64,000 nt of DNA. It comes from an uncultured Amylibacter sp. Lineage in GTDB: Bacteria > Pseudomonadota > Alphaproteobacteria > Rhodobacterales > Rhodobacteraceae. The DNA lies in the NCBI GenBank assembly GCA_905181935.1, contig CAJIZV010000003.1:384001-448000 (forward strand), in the 5' to 3' direction. The notes beneath the pieces are model-generated. The model searched no databases. It saw only the letters and a list, made by a program, of their open reading frames with translations, and was not told the DNA's origin. A program made the translations under genes and the position numbers. Positions 7,633-17,109 of the stretch are shown in pieces (the stretch's first letter is position 1; each line of letters begins with the position of its first letter).

Positions 7633-8699
7633 TTTCTCAAAGTAAAAGCATTCCAATGGACCAGCCTGTTATAAAATGTGTTTCTGTCTGTAAAATATTT
7701 GGTGAAAATGCTAATAAATTGCTGAAACAATCTAATGGTGTGATTGATGCTAAAACTTTTCAGGATGCTGGTTGCGTCGTTGGAGTAAATAACGCCTCGT
7801 TTGAAGTACATAAAGGAGAAATGCTCGTGGTGATGGGGCTGTCTGGGTCAGGCAAGTCAACCTTATTGCGTTGTATTTCTCGACTGGCTGATACTACTGC
7901 TGGGGATATTTTCATTGATGGACAAGATTTGTTAGCAATGAGTCCAAAGCAACTTATAGAACTTCGCCGAAATAAGATGGGAATGGTATTTCAAAATTTT
8001 GCGTTGTTACCTCATAAAACAGTTTTAGAGAATATTGCATTTCCACTTCAGGTTAAAGGCTACAGCACAGAAAATAGTATAAAGCGCGCAGTTGAGATGG
8101 TTGAACTTGTTGGATTAAATGGGCGAGAAAACTACTTTCCGCGAGAATTATCTGGAGGACAGCAGCAGCGTGTAGGGATTGCTCGATCTTTGGCCGTCGA
8201 GCCGGACATCTGGTTCTTAGATGAGCCGTTTTCTGCACTTGATCCTCTTATTCGTAAAGAAATGCAGGATGAGTTTTTACGATTGCAAGGTGTTCTTAAT
8301 AAAACAATTTTGTTTGTTACGCACGATTTTAATGAGGCGCTACGCCTTGCTGACCGAATTGCTATAATGAAAGATGGCGTGATTGAACAACTAGATACTC
8401 CAGCTAACATAGTACTTAAACCAGCTACTGAATATGTTCGAAAATTTACCAAAGAGGTACCAAGAGAAAAGGTACTTAAAATTGAATCTGTTATGGATCC
8501 CGTAGATAAAATAACAGATTTTAGTTTCTTAAAAGTTTCAAAAAATGCTATTATTGAAACAGTTGCTGAGGCAATTCTTACTGAACAAAAGAAAGTTGCA
8601 GTTGTAGATGATGATGGGGCAGTCATTGGCTCAATACATTCCTCAAAAATCATTCAAATATTATTTGGCCATTCAGATTCATTTGAGCAGAGTAAGTGA
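7629..8699 (+). CDS. tmoW: ABC transporter ATPase of the TMAO/betaine importer (TmoW-like)
   Basis: A 356-residue ProV/OpuAA-type ATPase. Walker A is GLSGSGKST (about residue 72), the signature LSGGQQQR, Walker B WFLDEPFSALD, and the H-loop THDFNEA. A degenerate CBS-like tail follows (VAVVDDDGAVIGSIHSSKI), typical of osmolyte transporters. It energises uptake by TmoX/TmoV. An alternative in-frame ATG lies 12 codons in, so the N-terminus is uncertain. Confidence 0.85.
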   Translation: MISQSKSIPMDQPVIKCVSVCKIFGENANKLLKQSNGVIDAKTFQDAGCVVGVNNASFEVHKGEMLVVMGLSGSGKSTLLRCISRLADTTAGDIFIDGQDLLAMSPKQLIELRRNKMGMVFQNFALLPHKTVLENIAFPLQVKGYSTENSIKRAVEMVELVGLNGRENYFPRELSGGQQQRVGIARSLAVEPDIWFLDEPFSALDPLIRKEMQDEFLRLQGVLNKTILFVTHDFNEALRLADRIAIMKDGVIEQLDTPANIVLKPATEYVRKFTKEVPREKVLKIESVMDPVDKITDFSFLKVSKNAIIETVAEAILTEQKKVAVVDDDGAVIGSIHSSKIIQILFGHSDSFEQSK

Positions 8700-8709
8700 G
8701 AATTTATTA

Positions 8710-10770
8710 ATGAATTACCTTGAAAAATATCCAAAACTTATACAGTTTATATTCTTATTAGTAATTTTCTTCACTATCTGTTTTTTGGTTTCTCCTTCTG
8801 AAACAAATATTTTATGGCGTTTACCTTCGCTGTTTGCAGGCGTTCCTTTAATAATTAATAATTTTGCAGAATATTTGATGTATGATTGGATGCTAATAGA
8901 AATTTATGACCCTGAACTAGAGGAATATGAAGATTCTGCACTAGTTAAAGAGATAACAAGAGGCTTTTCGAGAAGTGTCTTATTTTGCATTGAGTTTATC
9001 CGAGATATTTTACTGGGGGGCGTCAAAACAATTGTTGCGTTTACCAGTTGGGATTTTGTAAAGGAAAACCAATGGGCGGTTTGGCCCGCGTTACCTTGGA
9101 CTTTAGTTGCATCAGGAGTTATGCTTCTTGGCTATGCGTTAAAAGGTAAGGGATTAGCGCTATTTGCTGGATTTGCTACTGTTTACATAGCTGTTTTTGG
9201 TCAGTGGGAGCCAGCAATGGAGACACTCTCATTTGTATTAATTGCGGCACCTACTTCATGTCTTCTGGGACTTTTGTTTGGAGTTTTAGCCTATAAAAAT
9301 AAAACTGTCGAAGCGACTTTAATGCCTTTGTTAAATATAGCGCAGACGATGCCACATTTTTCTTATTTAGTACCGGTAATGGTATTTTTTGGTGTTGGTG
9401 ACCATGCGGGTGCAATTGCTACTATTATTTTTGCGACGCCACCGATGATAAGATTGACACTTTTAGGCCTTAAGCGTGTTGCACCTGAAGTTGTTGAAGC
9501 TGGAATGATGAATGGCTGTAACAACACCCAACTGATGTTTAAGGTACTTATCCCAACTGCACGACGTGATATTCTGATAGGTATAAATCAAGTAATTATG
9601 CAATGTTTAGCAATGGCGGTTATTGCTTCTTTCATTGGTGCAAAGGGGCTTGGATTTAATCTATTACTTGCATTAAATCAGTTGCGGATTGGTCAAGCTT
9701 TAGAGCTTGGAATTTGTATTGTTCTTATTGCAGTTGTTTTGGATAAATTGTCTCTGGCTTGGGCTAATAAACAAACAGATTATTTTGCGGACCTTAGCTT
9801 TATTCAGAAGCATAAATATGGTTTTTACTTTTTAGCGTTGCTATTATTCACTATTTTGTGTGCATATTTAGGAAGCATAATTTTTGCAGATGGGATAAAT
9901 TATTTATATTTAATTCCGCACAATAGAGGTATCACAACAGAGCTTTTTTGGCAGTCTGGTGTCGATTGGATGGTGGATAATTGGTACCATGGCCTACAAG
10001 GGTTTAATACTGCATTAATTGTTAAAGTTTTAATGCCAATGAAAGCCGCTTTTTTGGGTATGCCTGTAAGTGCTACCTTTGTTCTGATGATGGGCCTTGG
10101 CTACATAATTGGGGGTACAAAATCGGCATTAACAGTTGGTGGATTTTTATTGTTCATTGCTTTAACTGAATGGTGGGATAGAGCATTAATCACTGCTTAT
10201 ATGACTACATTTGGGGTTATTGTCTCAGTAATAATTGGCGTCACAGTGGGATCGTTATGCGCCCAAACTTCATTTACAAGCAAAGCTATATTACTTGTGT
10301 GTGATACCTTCCAGACGTTTCCATCATTTATTTATTTAATTCCAGTGATTATGCTTTTTGGAGTTACAGATACCTCCGTTTTAATTGCGGTTATAGTATA
10401 CTCAACAATTCCAGCCACTCGCTACACCGTAGAAGGATTACGAAATGTGCCGCAGTCTTTGCAGGATGCAGGTTCTATGTCGGGGGTGAACCGAATGCAA
10501 AGATGGCTCAAAATCGAAATGCCACTTGCCTTTCCACATATTATGCTAGGAATTAATCAAACTGTAATATTTGCACTTTTCATGGTCATTATTGGCGCAA
10601 TGATTGGAACTGATGATCTTGGCCAGTATATTTTAAAAGCGCTGTCAGATAAAAATGGCATTGGAAATGGGCTTATGTTGGGGCTGTGTGTAGCCTTTAT
10701 TGGTTTGGCTGTAGATCACTTAATTCACACTTGGGCGGATCAGCGCAAATTAATATTAGGCTTGAAATAA
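8710..10770 (+). CDS. tmoV: Fused double permease of the TMAO/betaine importer (TmoV-like)
   Basis: A 686-residue inner-membrane protein made of two ProW-like permease halves. Each carries an EAA-type loop for contact with the ATPase: EAGMMNG near residue 263 and DAGSMSG near 585. Most ProW permeases have one such module; a fused tandem permease is a feature of TMAO transporters such as TmoV. I place the start at 8710, 10 nt after the tmoW stop; a longer upstream reading overlaps tmoW and lacks support. It ends the operon. Confidence 0.83.
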   Translation: MNYLEKYPKLIQFIFLLVIFFTICFLVSPSETNILWRLPSLFAGVPLIINNFAEYLMYDWMLIEIYDPELEEYEDSALVKEITRGFSRSVLFCIEFIRDILLGGVKTIVAFTSWDFVKENQWAVWPALPWTLVASGVMLLGYALKGKGLALFAGFATVYIAVFGQWEPAMETLSFVLIAAPTSCLLGLLFGVLAYKNKTVEATLMPLLNIAQTMPHFSYLVPVMVFFGVGDHAGAIATIIFATPPMIRLTLLGLKRVAPEVVEAGMMNGCNNTQLMFKVLIPTARRDILIGINQVIMQCLAMAVIASFIGAKGLGFNLLLALNQLRIGQALELGICIVLIAVVLDKLSLAWANKQTDYFADLSFIQKHKYGFYFLALLLFTILCAYLGSIIFADGINYLYLIPHNRGITTELFWQSGVDWMVDNWYHGLQGFNTALIVKVLMPMKAAFLGMPVSATFVLMMGLGYIIGGTKSALTVGGFLLFIALTEWWDRALITAYMTTFGVIVSVIIGVTVGSLCAQTSFTSKAILLVCDTFQTFPSFIYLIPVIMLFGVTDTSVLIAVIVYSTIPATRYTVEGLRNVPQSLQDAGSMSGVNRMQRWLKIEMPLAFPHIMLGINQTVIFALFMVIIGAMIGTDDLGQYILKALSDKNGIGNGLMLGLCVAFIGLAVDHLIHTWADQRKLILGLK

Positions 10771-10851
10771 CAAATCTTAAAATTAAAAAAATAAAATTTT
10801 TTGTTATGATATGATAGTTTTGAATAATCACTGATTTGCATATAAAAATCA

Positions 10852-11757
10852 TTATGTATCAAAACTTTTACTACAGTGGCTTATAATAAAATCTACAAAA
10901 CAACGCATTTTGGGGTCCTGTAATTTTTTATGTGGGTACAAACAACCAAAAATTGTTGGTACTGGTGGAGTATCTGATAAAATCTCAACTAAAGCCCCAC
11001 TTCGCAAATGTTCCATAATCTCAAAATATGGTTTATTTATAACACCATGCCCAGACAGTGCCCATGCTGTTAATACATCACCATCATCTGCGTCATATTT
11101 TCCGGTGACCTCTAACTTTCTTGGACCATTATTCGTCTTTATGACCCAAAAATATTCAGGTGACCGAGGGTAACGTAACAATAGGCAATTGTGTTTTCCA
11201 TTTAAAAGATCATCAGGTAATTTGGGGGTACCTTTTGCCGCCAGATAATCGGGTGCTGCACATAATACACGTTCACAGTCTGCAATTTTGCGTAGTTTTA
11301 GATTTGAATCTCTAGGCATACCTATGAAAAATGCTAAGTCTAAATTCTCACCGATTATATCAACTTTGCGATCTGACAATCGCATTCTAACTTCTGTACT
11401 AGGAAATTTTTTAACAAAGTCTGGAACTAGTGGAGCAATAATACGACGGCCTAACCCCAATGGAGCATTGACGCGGATTACACCTCGTGGGGTATCTGAA
11501 AATGTTGCAATAGCACTTTCTGCTGTATCAATGGAGGCTAAAACTTTTTTAGCTTCTTTATAAAATACACGACCTACACCAGTGGGGGTTAATGAACGTG
11601 TGGTGCGGTTAAACAACCTAACTCCAAGATGCTTCTCTAACTCTTTAATACGCTTACTTGCCACGGCTGGTGTAAGGCGTAGATCTCGCCCTCCTGATGT
11701 AATACTTCCTAATTCAATAATACGTGCAAATACACGAAGACTTTCTATATAAGGCAT
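10852..11757 (-). CDS. LysR-family regulator, probably of xdhABC
   Basis: A 301-residue LysR-type regulator with an N-terminal winged helix (residues about 1-60, with the LTPAVASKRIKELEKHLG recognition region) and a C-terminal periplasmic-binding-like effector domain. It is divergent from xdhA with a 162-bp shared promoter containing a perfect 19-bp palindrome. Control of purine (hypoxanthine/xanthine) oxidation is inferred from position. The sequence resembles the CrgA/AaeR-like subgroup, in which ligand prediction is poor. Confidence 0.85.
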   Translation of the reverse strand: MPYIESLRVFARIIELGSITSGGRDLRLTPAVASKRIKELEKHLGVRLFNRTTRSLTPTGVGRVFYKEAKKVLASIDTAESAIATFSDTPRGVIRVNAPLGLGRRIIAPLVPDFVKKFPSTEVRMRLSDRKVDIIGENLDLAFFIGMPRDSNLKLRKIADCERVLCAAPDYLAAKGTPKLPDDLLNGKHNCLLLRYPRSPEYFWVIKTNNGPRKLEVTGKYDADDGDVLTAWALSGHGVINKPYFEIMEHLRSGALVEILSDTPPVPTIFGCLYPHKKLQDPKMRCFVDFIISHCSKSFDT

Positions 11758-11810
11758 TTTGTTTCCTGAATGTCTTGAAGAGAAATTTTTAAGATTAATT
11801 TTAATAACAT

Positions 11811-11829
11811 TTTCAACGATACGTTGAAA
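11811..11829. promoter_or_regulatory. Perfect 19-bp palindrome, candidate LysR operator for xdhABC
   Basis: TTTCAACGATACGTTGAAA has exact 8-base arms around ATA. It fits the T-N11-A dyad typical of LysR recognition sites and lies 54 bp from the LysR start and 90 bp from the xdhA start. Confidence 0.65.
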
Positions 11830-11919
11830 GTATTTTCTAAATGCAACTCTTTTCAGGGGTATTTATTCAAGGTAAGGTTAATTAAATTATCTATTATTCA
11901 AATCTATGAGGGTCTTAAA

Positions 11920-13383
11920 ATGCTATTTCGGGATGAAATTAATTTTATTCTTAACGGTCGTAGCGTCACACTCAAAGATGTAAAAGCAAATCAAACACTT
12001 CTAGATTTCTTACGTTTAGATCAGAGGCTCACTGGAACCAAAGAAGGCTGTGCTGAAGGTGATTGTGGTGCATGTACAGTTTTAGTGGGTCGATTACATA
12101 ATGGTATTTTAAAGTATGAAGTTGTAAATGCTTGTATCCGTTTCCTAGCGTCAGTGGATGGATGCCATATTGTTTCAATTGAATATCTGGCTGGCCCAAA
12201 TGGTAAACTGCACCCTGTTCAAAAAGCGATGGTTGAATATCATGGCAGCCAATGTGGCTTTTGCACGCCAGGTTTTGTTATGTCGCTATATGCATTGTGG
12301 ATGGAAAACCCATTGCCAACAAAACGTGAAGTTGAAGTTGCAATTCAGGGTAATCTTTGTCGCTGTACGGGCTACGAACCTATCGTTAGAGCCGCTCTTT
12401 CTATTAATCAGTTTGGAAATGCCGCATTTGATTACCTGAATGCTGAACGAGATAGTATTACAATGCGCCTTTTAGTTTTACGTGATTGTAAGCGCGTGAT
12501 TATTGGCCCGCATGATAATCAAGCAATTCTGCCAGCAGATGTTGATGATTTAGCAATGATACTAAAAGAAAAACCTGACGCCATAATAATTGCAGGATCT
12601 ACTGATGTTGGCTTGTGGGTTACAAAATTTCTCCGCCCAATTAGTCCTGCAGTATTTATTGGGCATTTAGAGGGTTTAAAAGTAATAACAGTAACAGATG
12701 ATACTTTAGAAATTGGTGCGTGTGTTACATATTCTGAAATTCAAAGTACTTTATCAAAAGTGTTTCCCCACCTGATTCAATACTGGGACCGAATTGCTGG
12801 CTGGCAAGTTCGCAATATGGGTACCATTGGAGGAAATATTGCAGGGGGTTCACCAATAGGTGATACTCCACCTGTTTTGATTGCTCTTAAAGCAGAAGTA
12901 ATATTACGTAATGGATCAACTGTACGTAATTTACCTTTGGAAGAATTCTTTATTGATTACGGATTACAAGACCGTCAAGCAAGTGATTTTGTGTACTCAA
13001 TTCGCATACCACGTCCGGAAGCAAATCAATTAGATTCAGCCTATAAGGTTTCCAAACGGCGCGAAGAAGATATTTCATCTATTGCAGTTGGTATCAGCGT
13101 TGTCTTGAATGATGGAGTTATTACAGCATGCCGTATTGCATATGGAGGAATGGCTGCGACGCCGAAGCGGGCAAGAAAAGCCGAGGATGCCCTGCTTGGT
13201 ACGCTGTGGAACATCAAAGCTTTTGAAGCTGCAGGTATAGCGCTTGAGCATGATTTTTCACCATTATCTGATTGGCGTGCTTCTAAGGAATATCGCATGA
13301 GTGTTTCTCGTAATCTTTTGCGTAGATTTTTTCTTGAACATAATTTGACAACGACACATCCAGTTCAATTATCACCAGTATAA
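11920..13383 (+). CDS. xdhA: Xanthine dehydrogenase small subunit (Fe-S/FAD)
   Basis: A 487-residue subunit. It has a plant-type [2Fe-2S] domain (C44, C49, C52), a helical second [2Fe-2S] domain (QCGFCTPGF and CRCTGY, about 108-155) and a FAD domain (AGSTDVG near 226, TIGGNIAGGSPIGD near 305). It passes electrons from the Mo site of XdhB to NAD+. The start at 11920 follows GAGGGT; a 32-residue upstream extension is unlikely. First gene of xdhABC. Confidence 0.92.
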   Translation: MLFRDEINFILNGRSVTLKDVKANQTLLDFLRLDQRLTGTKEGCAEGDCGACTVLVGRLHNGILKYEVVNACIRFLASVDGCHIVSIEYLAGPNGKLHPVQKAMVEYHGSQCGFCTPGFVMSLYALWMENPLPTKREVEVAIQGNLCRCTGYEPIVRAALSINQFGNAAFDYLNAERDSITMRLLVLRDCKRVIIGPHDNQAILPADVDDLAMILKEKPDAIIIAGSTDVGLWVTKFLRPISPAVFIGHLEGLKVITVTDDTLEIGACVTYSEIQSTLSKVFPHLIQYWDRIAGWQVRNMGTIGGNIAGGSPIGDTPPVLIALKAEVILRNGSTVRNLPLEEFFIDYGLQDRQASDFVYSIRIPRPEANQLDSAYKVSKRREEDISSIAVGISVVLNDGVITACRIAYGGMAATPKRARKAEDALLGTLWNIKAFEAAGIALEHDFSPLSDWRASKEYRMSVSRNLLRRFFLEHNLTTTHPVQLSPV

Positions 13384-13396
13384 AAAGGAAATTATT

Positions 13397-15718
13397 ATGA
13401 CAGATTTAGTAAAAATTTCTGGTGGTGTTTATACTGACCATAAACATGACAGCGCTACTAAGCACGTGACAGGGCAAGCTGAATACTGTGACGACATACT
13501 TGAACCTATTGGAACCTTACATGCTTATTTAGGTGTTTCAGATGTGGCTCATGCTATTATTAAAGGCATGGACTTAACTGCGGTTAAAGCAATGCCAGGT
13601 GTCGTAGGTGTTTTGACCGCTAAAGATATTCCTGGTATAAATGACATCAGCCCAACAGGCCAAAATGATGAACCTGTTTTTCCTACGGATAAAATTCAAT
13701 TTTATGGACAGCCTTTGTTTGCTGTTATAGCGACAACCCGTGATATAGCCCGTCGTGCAGCAAAGCTTGCTGTTATGAGTTATGATATATTACCTCACGC
13801 ATTGGATCCAATAGCAGCACAAGATGCAGGCTATCCTTATGTAACCGCACCCTTAAAACTAGAGCGAGGCGATGTCCTTCTTGCAAAGAAGTCCACACAA
13901 AACCACATCCAGGGTCGAATAATTATTGGTGGCCAAGATCATATGTATTTAGAGGGTCAAATAGCATTTGCAATTCCTGGAGAAGATGATGACTTAATTG
14001 TACATTGTTCGACACAACATCCTAGCGAAGCACAACATATGGTAGCGCTTGTGATGGGAATTCCTAATAATGCAGTTACAGTAAATGTTCGTCGATTAGG
14101 TGGAGGATTTGGCGGTAAAGAAAGTCAGATGAATTTATTTTGTGTAGTTGCATCTATAGCTGCTAAAAAATGGAATAGGGCTGTTAAGCTTCGTCCTGAT
14201 CGAGATCAGGATATGACAGCAACTGGTAAACGCCATGATTTTGTAATTGATTACGATGTATCATTTGATGATGATGGACGAATTCAGGCAGTTGATAATG
14301 TACTGGCTGCTAGATGTGGCTTTTCGTCTGATTTATCTGGTCCCGTAACAGATCGAGCACTTTTTCACGCTGATAATGCATACTTTTATCCAAATGTACG
14401 TCTTGTAAGCCGCCCAATGAAAACAAATACTGTATCCAACACTGCGTTTAGAGGTTTTGGCGGGCCCCAAGGTGTTTTGGCTGCTGAGCGCATGATTGAA
14501 GAAATTGCATTCGCAACAGGCCAAGATACTTTGGATGTCCGTAAAATAAACTTCTACGGTGAATCTGATCGTAATGTGACACCATACCATCAAACAATAA
14601 AAGATAATATTTTGCCTCGCTTGATAGAGCAGTTGGAAAATACAGCAGATTATAGAAAACGACGTAAAGTTATTATTGATTTTAATAAAAACTCACAAAT
14701 CCTTAAAAAGGGTATTGCTCTCACGCCTGTCAAGTTTGGGATCTCGTTTACGGCTACTTGGTACAATCAAGCGGGTGCATTAATTCATATTTATAATGAT
14801 GGATCTATTCACCTTAACCATGGTGGTACTGAAATGGGCCAGGGTTTGCATACAAAAGTAGCGCAAATTGTAGCGGACGCTTTTCAGGTTGATTTCGAGC
14901 GAATTAAAATTACAAAAACAACTACTGAAAAAGTACCAAATACTTCAGCAACAGCTGCATCTTCAGGAACTGATCTAAATGGTATGGCTGCGTTAAATGC
15001 TGCAGAACAAATTAAAGAGCGGTTAATAGACTTTGCCGCATCACACTGGAAATTAGATAAAACTCAAATAAAATTCAACTCTAATATGGTTCATATTGGA
15101 GCTGAATGTTTAACGTTTAATGCATTTATAAAACTTGCATACATTGACCGCATTCAATTATCTGCAGCGGGTTTTTATAAAACCCCTGACATTCATTGGG
15201 ATAGAGCTGCTGGCAAAGGCCAACCATTTTATTATTATGCATATGGAGCTGCATGTTCTGAGGTTTTAGTTGATACTCTGACTGGTGAGTATCGAGTGGA
15301 ACGCACAGATATATTACATGATGTTGGTCGCTCTCTAAATCCAGCTTTAGACATCGGGCAAGTTGAGGGAGCATTTATTCAAGGAATGGGTTGGCTCACG
15401 ACAGAAGAACTTTGGTGGGATGATGCTGGTCAATTGCGTACACATGCGCCATCTACCTACAAAATACCACTGGCTTCTGATCGGCCCCGCATTTTTAATG
15501 TAAATCTTGCTGATTGGTCAGAAAATCGTGAACTTACAATCAAACGATCTAAGGCAGTTGGTGAGCCACCTTTTATGTTAGGGATATCTGTTCTGGAAGC
15601 ACTATCTATGGCTGTTGCAAGCGTTAAAAATTATCAAAAATGTCCCCGATTAGATACACCAGCAACTCCTGAACGTATTTTAATGGCTATTGAAAGATTG
15701 CAAGGAGAGGGTGAGTAA
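13397..15718 (+). CDS. xdhB: Xanthine dehydrogenase large molybdopterin subunit
   Basis: A 773-residue molybdenum hydroxylase. Signature segments are RRLGGGFGGKES (Mo-cofactor binding), NTAFRGFGGPQG, TEMGQGLHTK, and the catalytic Glu context KAVGEPPFM near the C-terminus. It hydroxylates hypoxanthine and xanthine to urate in the cytoplasm. AAAAGGAAATT precedes the start, 13 nt after xdhA. Length and motifs are normal for bacterial XdhB. Confidence 0.93.
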   Translation: MTDLVKISGGVYTDHKHDSATKHVTGQAEYCDDILEPIGTLHAYLGVSDVAHAIIKGMDLTAVKAMPGVVGVLTAKDIPGINDISPTGQNDEPVFPTDKIQFYGQPLFAVIATTRDIARRAAKLAVMSYDILPHALDPIAAQDAGYPYVTAPLKLERGDVLLAKKSTQNHIQGRIIIGGQDHMYLEGQIAFAIPGEDDDLIVHCSTQHPSEAQHMVALVMGIPNNAVTVNVRRLGGGFGGKESQMNLFCVVASIAAKKWNRAVKLRPDRDQDMTATGKRHDFVIDYDVSFDDDGRIQAVDNVLAARCGFSSDLSGPVTDRALFHADNAYFYPNVRLVSRPMKTNTVSNTAFRGFGGPQGVLAAERMIEEIAFATGQDTLDVRKINFYGESDRNVTPYHQTIKDNILPRLIEQLENTADYRKRRKVIIDFNKNSQILKKGIALTPVKFGISFTATWYNQAGALIHIYNDGSIHLNHGGTEMGQGLHTKVAQIVADAFQVDFERIKITKTTTEKVPNTSATAASSGTDLNGMAALNAAEQIKERLIDFAASHWKLDKTQIKFNSNMVHIGAECLTFNAFIKLAYIDRIQLSAAGFYKTPDIHWDRAAGKGQPFYYYAYGAACSEVLVDTLTGEYRVERTDILHDVGRSLNPALDIGQVEGAFIQGMGWLTTEELWWDDAGQLRTHAPSTYKIPLASDRPRIFNVNLADWSENRELTIKRSKAVGEPPFMLGISVLEALSMAVASVKNYQKCPRLDTPATPERILMAIERLQGEGE

Positions 15719-16573
15719 ATGGAGGGAAATGACAAATCTTTTCAACAGTTTTTACAAGATGACGATTGTATTATAAAAATTAAATTGATTGATGTTGTTG
15801 GATCGGCGCCGCGAAATGTTGGAACAACAATGTATGTTTCTAAAAGTAGTTTATGGGGATCTGTTGGTGGTGGGCAGTTGGAGTATATATTAATTAAACG
15901 TGCAGCTAATATGTTAGATGCAGGTTTAGAATCTGATTCAATAAATATACCTCTTGGTCCTGAGATTGGGCAATGTTGTGGCGGAAGAGTAAAGGCTTCA
16001 TTGAAAAAAATGAGCCAAAAAACTAAGCAAAATGCATTGATAAATATGCAATATGAAATCACTAAATTACCCCATGTTTATATAATGGGTGCAGGCCATG
16101 TTGGTCGCGCTCTTGCGCAACAATTAGAATATATGCCGGTTAAATGTATATTAATTGACACGCGCGTTGATGAAATTGAAAAGAGTAGTGCTCAAGTTGA
16201 AAAACGATTAAGTGCTTTCCCTGAAATTGATATTAAAAATGCTCCTCCTGGCAGCGCTTTTGTGGTTTTAACACATGACCATTCCCTTGATTTTTTATTA
16301 ACTGCTGCAGCATTAGATCGTGATGATACTGCTTATATTGGAATGATTGGTTCAGTCACCAAGCGAACTAAATTTGTGCGTTGGTGTGATGCTCATCATA
16401 ATATACAAAACATCCAAAATTTAGTCTGTCCTATTGGAGCTAAAGGCAGTAATGATAAACGTCCAAGTGTTATTGCAGCGTTTATAACAGCAGAAATTAT
16501 TTCTGAATTAACCCATAAAAATGACTTAGTAAAAAATAAAAGTAGATTTAATTTGCGACTAGTAGGCAACTAA
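15719..16573 (+). CDS. xdhC: XdhC, molybdenum cofactor chaperone for xanthine dehydrogenase
   Basis: A 284-residue XdhC/CoxI-family protein. The N-terminal part has the GSAPRNVGTTM and QCCGG motifs, and a Rossmann-like C-terminal domain begins at YIMGAGHVGRAL. It binds and sulfurates Moco for insertion into XdhB. The ATG directly abuts the xdhB stop (TAA at 15716-15718) and GGAGAGGG precedes it, so it is coupled to xdhB. Confidence 0.9.
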   Translation: MEGNDKSFQQFLQDDDCIIKIKLIDVVGSAPRNVGTTMYVSKSSLWGSVGGGQLEYILIKRAANMLDAGLESDSINIPLGPEIGQCCGGRVKASLKKMSQKTKQNALINMQYEITKLPHVYIMGAGHVGRALAQQLEYMPVKCILIDTRVDEIEKSSAQVEKRLSAFPEIDIKNAPPGSAFVVLTHDHSLDFLLTAAALDRDDTAYIGMIGSVTKRTKFVRWCDAHHNIQNIQNLVCPIGAKGSNDKRPSVIAAFITAEIISELTHKNDLVKNKSRFNLRLVGN

Positions 16574-16690
16574 ATCATTAAAATAAAAAAATTATAATAT
16601 ATTAAAATTTAACTAGTTCTGCTTTGATATAAAAATTACATATTTGATTTTGCAAACATGTGATAATATTTACCACATGCAGTATATATA

Positions 16691-16909
16691 TTAAAGGCCA
16701 GTAGAGTTGCGAGCTATACTATCAATATTTGAACGGGTCACGTTTATATCTGCAAGTTCACGGTTTGATAATGAGCTTAATTCAGCAAAAACCTGATGAT
16801 AAGTTCTACGTCGCTTTAATGCTGCAGCTAACTTACTGCGAAGCACTGAAAACCCACCAGTAAATGACAATATTTGGTTTAAATAAAGTGTATTAGTTGC
16901 GAGTGCCAT
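16691..16909 (-). CDS. DUF1127 small protein
   Basis: A 72-residue protein whose C-terminal half carries the DUF1127/YjiS signature (RRRTYHQVFAELSSLSNREL then ADINVTRSNID). Such proteins are small Arg-rich factors common in alphaproteobacteria; some are linked to RNA turnover and phosphate or carbon control. The N-terminus is more hydrophobic and less typical. It stands alone, with a palindrome about 65 bp upstream. Confidence 0.8.
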   Translation of the reverse strand: MALATNTLYLNQILSFTGGFSVLRSKLAAALKRRRTYHQVFAELSSLSNRELADINVTRSNIDSIARNSTGL

Positions 16910-16971
16910 GTCAAAAATTCTTTCTACTTTGTAATATTTTTTTTACTTATATTCTATAATTAGGGGGTTTA

Positions 16972-16986
16972 GTTGTCCTAGACAAC
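16972..16986. promoter_or_regulatory. Palindrome upstream of the DUF1127 gene
   Basis: GTTGTCCTAGACAAC has exact 6-base arms around CTA, in the 200-bp gap between the DUF1127 gene and truA, 63-77 bp upstream of the former. It is a candidate operator for an unidentified regulator. The rest of the gap shows nothing else. Confidence 0.4.
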
Positions 16987-17109
16987 GTACACATTTGCAA
17001 GTCCGCTATGCATAAATTGCAACGGCTAAATATTTTAGAATAATGAATTAGTATCATTTTTAGAAATAAAAATACCTAATATAACTTAAAATTAGCATAA
17101 GTTGTTTGA

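Noticed and set aside
7338..7811. A 157-codon minus-strand frame across the tmoX-tmoW junction
   Set aside because: It overlaps both real genes and the intercistronic hairpin and has no recognisable domain.
8132..8653. A 173-codon open frame antisense to tmoW
   Set aside because: Shadow of the ABC ATPase gene, which carries all expected motifs on the other strand.
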